NCBI GenBank assembly: GCA_950097015.1
Contig: CATNEN010000031.1
Span: 3,226,001 to 3,290,000 of the forward strand
From: Macrostomum hystrix
Lineage: Eukaryota > Platyhelminthes > Macrostomidae
Reading direction: 5' to 3'
Length of the DNA stretch: 64,000 nt
Shown piece after piece: positions 22,570-35,000 of the stretch. A program made the position numbers and the translations under genes. The notes beneath the pieces are model-generated. The model was not told the origin of the DNA and did not search any database. It saw only the letters and a program-made list of their open reading frames with translations. Position 1 is the stretch's first letter. Each line of letters begins with the position of its first letter.

Positions 22570-24560
22570 GCTACAGATTGTTTGACTGCGTTCATTGACA
22601 CAAGGGATCAGAGAAACAAATAATAAACACTTTAATTACTAAATAAAAATATTATAATGGGTAAACTATTCATTAGTAACTAAACTTTGAAAACCCACCT
22701 CAAAATAATTTTTTTTGCTTTTAACATTAAACTTTAAACACTACAAAATTTTGCACTAATAGTAGCTGAATACATATTTATTTAGCTTAGTATAGTAAAC
22801 TAACAAAAATCTAAATTGATGTTAGAATAGACAAGGAAATGGCAGAAAAAAAGTAATGACCTGTATAGCCCTGTAAAGGTGCAAAATGTAGACAATATTT
22901 TATTTAAAAAAATAAACCTAAAAATCTTACTAATACTACCAAATTGAAAAAGCGATTTTTTTTCAACTTTTCAATTTTCAAGTAAACAGAAAGACACTAA
23001 AAAGCATTTCTTACATTTATATATGTTAAAATCAAGCATTGGACTATACTAATTGTAATGAATATATGTCCATTATTATTTTATTGTAAAATAACCGTCA
23101 CAACAGTCTATATAGAGTTATAACTTCAAGTAAAAAATTGTTAGACACTAAACCAAACATATTTTAATAGAACAATTTGTCTTACTGGATAGAATCTAAG
23201 ATACATTTTTGGAAATATGAAAGCACAATAGCCTCTAGAATACATTTCAGTTCAAAAAAATCGTAACTTATATAGTAAACTAAATAACAATTATGACTTA
23301 TGATATGAGTTTCATGCTTCGAAGGTTGCGAATCGAAAGATAAGATAAGGTTCGTAGAAAATTATTATCGCGGAAATTTTAAACTGAATTCTTTAGTAGT
23401 ATAACGAGAGTAAAATTAAGCCTATTTTAATCAACTTCTACAGTTAAATTCGTTCCATATATATATTTTTTTTAATTGCTTGCAAAGCTTTAAATGGTAA
23501 TCATTTAATTACCATTGGTGCATATTTTTGATATCCAGTATAAACAAACTCACATGTGAACTATCTAATTATGCCCTTACTTACATTACAGTGCGCTCGT
23601 TTTTGCTCAGTTTGCTCATTGTAAAGCGGAACATTTAATTTTCGATGTAGTTATAAAAGCTCGACTAAAGTTTTTAGCAATTAAATATTGTTCTGTTCGG
23701 TCATCAAATTATCAAATAAGTTATAAAATTAGATTTTTGTGCACTATAAAAAAGAATGGATGAATGTTATGTGTCACACATTCAAGCTAAATATGCTTTC
23801 TACATTTTTATTGTATCAAAAGAAATGAAGGTTTTGTATTTTTTGTACTTACTTTCAGTTGCTATCACTTTTCGTTTCATAAAGTATGTGGTTAGGCTAG
23901 GGTTATGTCAATATTATCTATTAATGTTATTCCTAATGAATCCTTAAGCTATATTAGTTGCACAAATTTAATTGGACCATTTATTTTGCTCTTCAGACTT
24001 TAACTTTAAGTTTTTAGCTACATTTTACAAACATTTAAATTGATTAACAAAGCTTTTTGTTTTAACAATCTTTTAATGCAGAGATTTTATGAAATCTATG
24101 TCACAAACACAGGTGGCAGATATGTAGATTATAATTTACCCTTTGTTATAGATACCACTGTCCTGGTGGTGTAGCGAAGATTTAGCCATGTACCCCATTG
24201 TCTACCTACCACCTACAGTGCAGCAGCATCAGAACAAAAAATCTTGCAAGGGTCATTATCCCCTTCACTGGTCATTGATATATTTAACAATGAAAGTGTT
24301 TATACACATTACATATTTCATATGTAAAGCTGTTTGTGTATGAGTGATTTGATCATGAGTGACTTATAGCAAGCAAGGTATAAGTGATTTTAAAGGGGAT
24401 AAGAAAATCCCTTGTATAACTTATCAATTTTGAACTTTTCATTCCAGGTTCTACTAATCAAAAAAGGAAATTCTAGCTCTAGTAAATACACTTATTAGGA
24501 GTGCTGAGGAAACAGATAGTTGGCATTACCTAGGACCTTGGCCATGATCATTAACGCCCT
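22570..24560. other. AT-rich intergenic DNA
   Basis: Very AT-rich, with many short poly-A/T runs. No exon, SINE or array seen. It separates the divergent ZNRF and SLC38A7 genes, so it should hold the ZNRF promoter. Confidence 0.45.
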
Positions 24561-24569
24561 TTGTATATT

Positions 24570-25312
24570 CATAGGCAACACCCCTTCTCTGACCAGTGGA
24601 CACCCTTCTAATAGGCGACACCCCTTCTCTGACCATTGGACACCCTTCTAACAGGCAACACCCCTTCTCTGACCATTGGACACCCTTCTAACAGGCGACA
24701 CCCCTTCTGTGACCATTGGACACCCTTCTAACAGGCGACACCCCTTCTTTGACGACCATTGGACACCCTTCTAATAGGCGACATTCCTTCTCTGACCATT
24801 GGACACCCTTCTAACAGGCAACACCCATTCTCTGACCATTGGACACCCTTCTAACAGGCGACACCCCTTCTCTGACGACCATTGGACAGCCTTATAATAG
24901 GGGACACCCCTTCTCTGACCAGTGGACACCCTTCTAATAGGCGACATTCCTTCTCTGACCATTGGACACCCTTCTAACAGGCAACACCCATTCTCTGACC
25001 ATTGGACACCCTTCTAACAGGCAACACCCCTTCTCTGACCATTGGACACCCTTCTAACAGGCGACACCCCTTCTGTGACCATTGGACACCCTTCTAACAG
25101 GCGACACCCCTTCTTTGACGACCATTGGACACCCTTCTAATAGGCGACATTCCTTCTCTGACCATTGGACACCCTTCTAACAGGCAACACCCATTCTCTG
25201 ACCATTGGGCACCCTTCTAACAGGCGACACCCCTTCTCTGACGACCATTGGACAGCCTTATAATAGGGGACACCCCTTCTCTGACCATTGGACACCCTTC
25301 TTACAGGCCATA
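24570..25312. repeat. 40-bp minisatellite upstream of SLC38A7
   Basis: About 18 units of 40 bp with core ACCATTGGACACCCTTCTAA and CAGGCGACACCCCTTCTCTG; some are 43 bp with GACGACCATT. A block of about nine units is duplicated: the variant order at 24600-24900 (AACACCCC, GACACCCC-TCTGTG, GACGACC, GACATTCC, AACACCCA, GACGACC-GACAGCC) repeats at 25020-25280. Confidence 0.95.
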
Positions 25313-25917
25313 CCCCTTTCCACAGTTGACAAAGTTTTAGATTGTATGATAAAAGTTAGGTAAGCTTAGCCAGATGTTAATAGCTTTATAGAAAAGATTT
25401 CAAACATAGCAAAATGCTGGGTGGTAACTGTGCCGTCGCGTCAATGTATACTGGGTGACTAGTTTTGCAGCGTTTAGTATCAAATTTCACGCTTTTAAGT
25501 GTGTCCACTACGCCACACTTAATTCTTTGTGAATTTAAAATGTGATACTTACTGTTTATTAGGCCCTATTGTTTATACCAAAACAAGTGCTAAGTTTCAC
25601 TTGTCTTATGCTAAGCTACTGCAGATAATGTGCTTATGATTTAGTTACTCGTACTTTGTATTTAATACTGCCCTGCCTGGCCACAAGGGGTAGATTTAGA
25701 GTTTAGACGATGATGCGCTGTTAAACAACTGTTTTCTATAGCTTATAGAAATTTAATCTTAGCCAGATCACAATTTAATGCTACTAACAGTAGCATTCTT
25801 AGAGTTCGAGCATCAAGTATCGTGTTTGGAAAAAATCGAACTTTGTCAATTGGAGTAACAGCTGGCCCTACAGTCGTGATCTGTGCTCATAAAACTAAAT
25901 TTTTGTTACATTTTCAG

Positions 25918-25918
25918 C
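25918..25918 (+). promoter_or_regulatory. splice acceptor just before the SLC38A7 start codon
   Basis: TTACATTTTCAG ends at 25917, ten bases before the ATG at 25928. It indicates a 5' UTR intron or a trans-spliced leader site. No leader RNA gene was seen in the window, so the two cannot be separated. Confidence 0.45.
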
Positions 25919-25927
25919 TGCACGGGA

Positions 25928-26027
25928 ATGCCGGAGTCGGACCAGCCCACAGAGACCACCGGCCTGCTAGTAAATAGTTCCGATCGGTCCCTGTTGGACT
26001 CTGAGCAGCCGGCTGTGCGCACTCCGA
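25928..26027 (+). CDS. slc38a7: SLC38A7 exon 1
   Basis: Residues 1-33: cytosolic N terminus with TETTGLLVNSSDRSLLD, a dileucine-type acidic region plausible for lysosomal sorting (inference). Donor CCGA|GTGAGA, phase 1. Confidence 0.85.
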
Positions 26028-29000
26028 GTGAGAGCTTTATCTGTGCTCAAGTCTAAATAGCGCCTGAAGATAAACCGTTTATTTATTTTGTCGCTACCCC
26101 TTGGCCCGCTACCCCTTGGCCCGCTACCCCTTGGCCCGCTACCCCTTGGCCCGCTACCCCTTGGCCCGCTACCCCTTGGCCCGCTACCCCTTGGCGCGCT
26201 ACCCCTTGGCGCGCTACCCCTTGCCACCTCTGCGAACCCTTGCCGCTGCTATCTCTTGCTGCTACATCTTGCCGCCCTTAATCAATTTCCGCCATATCCC
26301 ATGCCGCAGCTAAAACATTTTTCTTACTTTTTGGACTTGCTCAAGGCCAAGCAATAATTAGCTAATCGGATCCCCAACCCGCCGCTCCCGCAGTCAATGA
26401 GTCTGGTAGCGGCTGGCTACTCTCCGGCTTCATAGTGATCAACGCGGCCCTTGGCGCCGGCCTATTAAACTTTCCGCAGGCCTGCTACAAAGCCGGCGGA
26501 GTTGCTGCCACACTCATTGTGCAGTTCGTCCTGCTCGGCTTCATTGTCGGCTCCCTGGTGCTGCTGGCGTTCGTGTCCGACAGGGGCCAGGCGGCCACCT
26601 ACCAGGAGGCGGTGTCTGGACTCCTCGGCCGCGCCGGCAGGCTAGCCAGCGCCGCCTGCATCGCAGTGTACTGCTTCGGCACCTGCATTACATTTATCAT
26701 TATTATTGGCGACCAATGGGACCGAAGTGAGCGAATTTTACTGCTGCAAAAATCCTGAACCTAGGATTAAAGGAGAGGTGATACAGGGGAGAGAGGCGAC
26801 ATGGCAGATATGAGACACAGGAGAGATGAGAGATAAAACAGGAGACAGGATGGATAAGCAGGGATAAGACAGGAGGGATGAGACGGGGAGAGATGAGACG
26901 GGGAGAAATTAGACAGGGAGAGATGAGGCGGGGAGAGATGAGACAGGGAGAGATAAGACAAGGAGAGATGAGACGGGAAGAGATAAGACAGGGAAGAGAT
27001 AAGACAGGGAGAGATGAGACGCATATGTGGTTCAGGCCCGAATTAAGGACTTTTGCGGACCCTTGTCATTCAGCGTACTTTTAGTAGCCTATGATGTACA
27101 GCATTTATATGCTAAAAATCTGCCAGCATCAAGAATCATTTATAGGGAAGACATTTATAATAGAAAAAATAAATGACTGACACATGGAAAATGATCGTAC
27201 TTCATAGAGATAGTCTCAGTGTCTGAAATGCTAGTCAGACAATATAAAATAATCTATACGTCTTCATCTATATCTGTCAGCTAAATGGACTTGATGATAC
27301 AAAAACACTAAAGCTAATCATTTCTACCCACTCTATTAACCTGAAAAATTCAGCAAACTCAAAATCCATTAGATTTTCTAGAGCTCTGTTTTAATGTCGC
27401 GATTTTAATATTTTATAGTGTTTCGAGCGGATGTGAGCGTGTCCTAAATGATCACACCTGTGACCGTCAATGTTACCATGCTATTGTGACGGTCACCGTG
27501 CCCTGAATGATCACACCCGTGACCGTCAATGTTACCATGCGATTGTGGCGGTCACCGTGTCCTGAATGATCACACCTGTGACCGTCAATGTTACCATGCG
27601 ATTGTGACGGTCACCGTGCCCTGAATGATCACAACTGTGACCGTCAATGTTACCATGCGATTGTGACGGTCACCGTGTCCTGAATGATCACAACTGTGAC
27701 CGTCAATGTTACCATGCGATTGTGACGGTCACCGTGTCCTGAATGATCACAACTGTGACCGTCAATGTTACCATGCGATTGTGACGGTCACCGTGTCCTG
27801 AATGATCACACCTGTGACCGTCAATGTTACCATGCGATTGTGACGGTCACCGTGCCCTGAATGATCACACCCGTGACCGTCAATGTTACCATGCTATTGT
27901 GACGGTCACCGTGTCCTGAATGATCACACCTGTGACCGTCAATGTTACCATGCGATTGTGACGGTCACCGTGTCCTGAATGATCACACCTGTGACCGTCA
28001 ATGTTACCATGCGATTGTGACGGTCACCGTGTCCTGAATGATCACACCTGTGACCGTCAATGTACCATGCGATTGTGACGGTCACCGTGTCCTGAATGAT
28101 CACACCTGTGACCGTCAATGTTACCATGCTATTGTGACGGTCACAGTGCCCTGAATGATCACACCTGTGACCGTCAATGTTACCATGCGATTGTGGCGGT
28201 CACCGTGTCCTGAATGATCACACCTGTGACCGTCAATGTTACCATGCTATTGTGACGGTCACCGTGTCCTGAATGATCACACCTGTGACCGTCAATGTTA
28301 CCATGCTATTGTGACGGTCACCGTGTCCTGAATGATCACACCTGTGACCGTCAATGTTACCATGCTATTGTGACGGTCACCGTGTCCTGAATGATCACAT
28401 CTGTGACCGTCAATGTTACCATGCTATTGTGACGGTCACCGTGCCCTGAATGATCACACCCGTAACCGTCAATGTTACTATGCTATTGTGACGGTCACCG
28501 TGCCCTGAATGATCACACCCGTGACCGTCAATGTTACCATGCTATTGTGACGGTCACCGTGTCCTGAATGATCACACCTGTGACCGTCAATGTTACCATG
28601 CGATTGTGACGGTCACCGTGTCCTGAATGATCACACCTGTGACCGTCAATGTTACCATGCGATTGTGACGGTCACCGTGTCCTGAATGATCACACCCGTG
28701 ACCGTCAATGTTACCATGCGATTGTGACGGTCACCGTGCCCTGAATGATCACACCCGTGACCGTCAATGTTACCATGCGATTGTGACGGTCACCGTGTCC
28801 TGAATGATCACACCTGTGACCGTCAATGTTACCATGCGATTGTGACGGTCACCGTGTCCTGAATGATCACACCTGTGACCGTCAATGTTACCATGCGATT
28901 GTGACGGTCACCGTGTCCTGAATGATCACACATGTGACCGTCAATGTTACCATGCGATTGTGACGGTCACCGTGTCCTGAATGATCACACCTGTGACCGT

Positions 29001-32000
29001 CAATGTTACCATGCTATTGTGACGGTCACCGTGCCCTGAATGATCACACCCGTAACCGTCAATGTTACTATGCGATTGTGACGGTCACCGTGTCCTGAAT
29101 GATCACACCTGTGACCGTCAATGTTACCATGCTATTGTGACGGTCACCGTGTCTTGAATGATCACACCTGTGACCGTCAATGTTATCATGCTATTGTGAC
29201 GGTCACCGTGTCCTGAATGATCACACCTGTGACCGTCAATGTTACCATGCTATTGTGACGGTCACCGTGTCCTGAATGATCACACCTGTGACCGTCAATG
29301 TTACCATGCTATTGTGACGGTCACCGTGTCCTGAATGATCACACCTGTGACCGTCAATGTTACCATGCTATTGTGACGGTCACCGTGTCCTGAATGATCA
29401 CACCTGTGACCGTCAATGTTACCATGCGATTGTGACGGTCACCGTGTCCTGAATGATCACACCCGTGACCGTCAATGTTACCATGCGATTGTGACGGTCA
29501 CCGTGCCCTGAATGATCACACCCGTGACCGTCAATGTTACCATGCGATTGTGACGGTCACCGTGTCCTGAATGATCACACCTGTGACCGTCAATGTTACC
29601 ATGCGATTGTGACGGTCACCGTGTCCTGAATGATCACACATGTGACCGTCAATGTTACCAAGCTATTGTGACGGTCACCGTGTCCTGAATGATCACACCT
29701 GTGACCGTCAATGTTACCATGCTATTGTGACGGTCACCGTGTCCTGAATGATCACACATGTGACCGTCAATGTTACCATGCGATTGTGACGGTCACCGTG
29801 TCCTGAATGATCACACATGTGACCGTCAATGTTACCATGCTATTGTGACGGTCACCGTGTCCTGAATGATCACACCCGTGACCGTCAATGTTATCATGCG
29901 ATTGTGACGGTCACCGTGTCCTGAATGATCACACCTGTGACCGCCTGAGTCGGTCAAATTTCTATGGTCACAGATCTTCTTTGATCTTTTACTGTACATT
30001 CGGATAAGATAATCTCAGAACACCCTGCCGCTGTCATCTGCCCCCGCAGTCTCGAGCCAATTCCTATCCCAGGCGGCACAGTCGCAGCCCTACGCCAGCA
30101 AGGAGCTGGTCATGTCCGTCAGCGCACTGCTGCTCATTCTGCCGCTGTGCTTCACTAAGCGCATCGACTTCCTCAAATATGCCAGGTGTGTATATTGAAA
30201 TATTAGTGGGTTTCAGTCAAGATTTCTGGGTTACAATTGTTGTTTTACAAATAATACCGGAAACGTATTTCCCGCATTCCGCATGCTGACACCCCACTGT
30301 TATTACTGACATCCTCTGTTATTACTGACACCCCACTGTTATTACCCGCTAAAAAATAGGGATGTTTCTTTGGATGATTCCAGTTGGAATCTGCGGTGTT
30401 TCCAGAAAAAGAAACAGCCAAACGCTGGAAACATACCAATCGGATGATTCCATGCTTAGAATCTACCCAACTGGGCGTTTTCTCGGTGCTTCTTGGTGGC
30501 GAAATGGAATCACCCAAAGAATCCTCCAGTTCGGAAGATTCCATGCTCAGAAACCGCCGAGGAATCGCCCGTAAATAATTCTCTGGTTGTCCCATGGGCC
30601 ACTGGTTCGGGTGATTCTTCGGCGGTTTCCGCACAATTTACGGTAAAATCGGCTGCTTCCTGGGTGGTTTCTTAAAATCTTGCGAGATAGGGGGGATTTT
30701 GGTAGATTCCACTCCTATTTTGCACAAAAAACCCGCCGAAGAAGCAGCCGAATTTTTTACAGGGTACTGACACCCCACTGTTATTACTGACATCGCACTG
30801 TTATTACTGACATCGCACTGTTATTACTGACATCGCACTATTATTACTGACACCACTGTTATTACTGACACCCCACTGTTGTACTGACACCCCACTGTTA
30901 TTACTGACATTGCACTGTTATTACTGACATCCCACTGTTGTACTGACACCCCACTGTTATTACTGACATCGCACTGTTATTACTGACACTCCACTGTTAT
31001 TACTGACGTCCCACTGTTATTACTGACATCGCACTGTTATTACTGACACTCCACTGTTATTACTGACACTCCGCAGTTATTACTGACATCGCACTGTTAT
31101 TACTGACACTCCACTGTTATTACTGACACCCCACTGTTATGCTGACATTACACTGTTATTACTGACACCCCACTATTAATACTGACATTACACTGTTATT
31201 ACTGACACCCCACTATTAATACTGACACTCCACTGTTATTACTGACGTCCCACTGTTATTACTGACATCGCACTGTTATTACTGACACCCCACTGATATT
31301 ACTGACACCCCACTGTTATTACTGACACTACAATATTAATACTGACGTCCCACAGTTATTACTGACACCCCACTGTTATTACTGACACCCCACTGTTATT
31401 ACTGACACCCCACTGTTATTACTGACACTACAATATTAATACTGACGTCCCACTTATTTTTAAAACCTTTCTCGAGGGGCATATGCGTTCAACCCACTGA
31501 AGGATGGCGAGACTGCAGGGGCCTCCCTCTAACTGACGGATTTGGGTCATCGTGTCCCAATGCCCTAATGTAGTTGTACGTCAGAGCAGTGTTGTACAAG
31601 TGTCATCTGAATAACTTGTCCCTGGCACATCAACGAATTTTAGATATAATAAAAGATCGGCTTAGAGACAGAGAGAGAGCGGCGCCTCAAAGAAGATAAG
31701 AGATTTACGATAGGCATTAGGACTAAAAAGCAAATGGGAGGCCGCTAGGCGAGCATAAATTGTCACACACCGCCATGCCAGCCGGCCAGCCGGGCTCTCC
31801 CGTCTGAAATCCTACAAAATCGGCGCCGATTCCCTCGTGGTTGGGCGGTGGTGGCGCGTGGATCCCCGGCCTTCTGCTATGCGCTGTAATCGGATTTCGG
31901 GCGATCTCCAGCTCTAACACAATTGCCAACTTTACTGCTAGAAGGATGCGGCAGGACGTTTTGAAAAACAACTTTTTTGTTTTTCTTTTGCCGATCGGTT

Positions 32001-35000
32001 TCTGAGCGGTTTGGATGGGTTGGCGGGTTGATAAACTGATGAGCAATATATCGCAGTTAATATAGCTAGTATCCAGCATATTATTGGTACAATACTAAAC
32101 GGTAAAAGTGCAGTTTATTTGCATGCATATATGCGAATTTCAGCGCAGCCGGTGTTCTCGGAGTTCTGTACATGTGCGTCATGGTGGTGGTCAAGTACTT
32201 CATTAGTGCCAGCTCTGAGCAGCCTTTGCCCACTAGGTGAGTTTTTTTAATTAAAATCTTAATTAAACTAGAATTAATGTGAAACAAATTTCTCACCTCT
32301 TCCATGTCTCATCTCCCCCTGTGTCATCTCTCCCATGTGTCATCTCCCGTCTCATCTCTCCCATGCCTCGTCTCTCCCGTGTCTCATCTCTCCCATGCCT
32401 CATCTTTCCCAGACCTCGTCTCTCCCATGCCTCATCTCTCCCATGCCTCATCTCTCCCCTGCCTCATCTCTCCCTTGTCTTATCTCTCCCATGTCTCATC
32501 TCTCCCATACCTCATCTTTGGTGTCTCATCTCTCGATCCCATGCCTCGTCTCTCCCGTGTCTCATCTCTCCCATGCCTCATCTTTCCCAGACCTCATCTC
32601 TCCCATGCCTCATCTCTTCCGTGTCTCATCTCTCCCATGCCTCATCTCTCCCCTGCCTCATCTCTCCCTTGTCTTATCTCTCCCATGTCTCATCTCTCCC
32701 ACGTCTCATCTCTCCCATGCCTCATCTCTCCCATGCCTCATCTTTCCCAGACCTCATCTCTCCCATGCCTCATCTCTCCCATGCCTCATCTTTCCCAGAC
32801 CTCATCTCTCCCATGCCTCATCTCTTCCGTGTCTCATCTCTCCCATGCCTCATCTCTCCCCTGCCTCATCTCTCCCTTGTCTTATCTCTCCCATGTCTCA
32901 TCTCTCCCACGTCTCATCTCTCCCATGCCTCATCTCTCCCATGCCTCATCTCTCCCGTGTCTTATCTCTCCCATGTCTCATCTCTCCCACGTCTCATCTC
33001 TCCCATGCCTCATCTCTCCCGTGTCTCATCTCTCCCATACCTCATCTTTGGTGTCTCATCTCTCTCCCATGCCTCATCTTTGGTGTCTCATCTCTCTCCC
33101 ATACCTCATCTTTGGTGTCTCATCTCTCTCCCATGCCTCATCTTTGGTGTCTCATCTCTCTCCCATACCTCATCTTTGGTGTCTCATCTCTCTCCCATGC
33201 CTCATCTCTCCCGTGTCTCATCACTACCATGCCTCATCTCTCCCTTGTCTTATCTCTCCCATGTCTCATCTCTCACACGTCTCATCTCTACTATGGCTTA
33301 TCTCTCCCGTGTCTCGTCTCTCTTTTTTCTCACCTCTCCCCTGTCTCCTCTCTCTGTGTCATCTCTCTTCTGTCTCATCTGGCCCCCGTCTTCCTTTTTT
33401 CTCTGCTTCAGTATTTAAGTAACGCAACAGTAAGTATTTAGACTGAATAGAAACACATCGATGGTCCACTTTCCATCTGCTTGCCCCCTCCCCAACGGCC
33501 AGGCCAAAGTCTATAATCGATGTGTTCAACGTGGTGCCGACCATCTGCTTCGGCTATCAGTGCCACGTGTCCGTTGTGCCCGTGTACTCGTGCATGCGCC
33601 GGCGCTGCCTGTCTCAGTTCGCCCGCACCGTCTCTTTCGCCATGCTGGTCTGCTTCTTGGCCTACAGCGCCACGGCTGTCTTCGGCTACTGGTCGTTTGG
33701 CGCCGGCGTCCAAAGCGACGTGTTGGAGAACTACGAGGCGACGCCGGATGTTCTTGTTGGAATCTGCTTGCTGGCCTTTAAAATCTGCACAACCTATCCC
33801 ATACTGCTGTTCTGTGGCAGGTGCGAAGTCTGGGCCTCTGCTGATTGGCGGGCAGGGGTTTCTCGGTTATCGATGAAGTCTCGGTTTTCATGAGCTTGGT
33901 TCCTTATGGGAGTCCTGGCCTTCAGGGAGTCGACTCGGGGTCTTCAGGGAGTCCTGGTCTTCAGGGAGTCCTGGTCTTCAGGGACTCTGGGGCTTCAGGG
34001 AGTCCTGGTCTTCATGGAGTCCTGGTCTTCAGGGAGTCGACTCGGGGTCTTCAGGGACTCAAGGTCTTAAGGGAATCCTGATCTTCAGGGACTCCGGGTC
34101 TTCAGGGAGTCAGGGTCTTCAGGGAGTCAGGGTCTTCAGGGACTCCGGGTCTTCAGGGAGTCAGGGTCTTCAGGGAGTCAGGGTCTTCAGGGAGTCCGGG
34201 TCTTCAGGGACTCCGGGTCTTCAGGGACTCAAGGTCTTAAGGGAATCCTGATCTTCAGGGAGTCCTGGTCTTCAGGGACTCCGGGTCTTCAGGGAGTCAG
34301 GGTCTTCAGGGAGTCAGGGTCTTCAGGGAGTCAGGGTCTTCAGGGACTCCGGGTCTTCAGGGAGTCAGGGTCTTCAGGGAGTCAGGGTCTTCAGGGAGTC
34401 AGGGTCTTCAGGGACTCCTGGTCTTCATGGAGCCAGGTTATTTTCAAGCGAAAGATTCCAGGTATCTGTCCGCCAGTAGAAAATGCATGTGCTCGAACAG
34501 GTGACGAATAGATTACAGGAGCCGGCAGCAGGCCAGGTTTTTTTATAGTCCTCTTTTTCTCATCCGAATCCTGCATAAATGGCCTTTGGCATTTGCTGGC
34601 ATTTTCGTTGTTTAATGGCGCGTAAATGCAAATGCAAAACTATGTACTACTTGCACTGAGGGGTCGACTATCTTACTGTAGACGCACATATCTCGCACAC
34701 ACAGGCTGCAAATGAGTAACATGGAATTATTAGTTTTATCCCGAGCCGTCTGGCATAGCATTATTTATTGTGCATGCAGATGCAGCATCCAAATCCAGAC
34801 TTATATGGCTCACACTTGTCTGCAATGTCTAGCAATTTTAGCAATACTTTAACAGGCAATATCATGCGAACTGCATGACCGTCACGCCTTCGAATCCCAC
34901 CCGCAATTGCTCATTGATTTCCTGATGTGGCCCCGGCCCGTCAGCTCTGTGCCTCACCCACCACCTCACACTCTCTCTACAAGCATCCAGTATTAAAACC

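Noticed and set aside
32279-33441. Three overlapping frames of about 370 codons (LISPMPHLSHASS)
   Set aside because: A 16-bp repeat without stop codons in the intron between SLC38A7 exons 4 and 5. All three frames are open, as expected for such a repeat.
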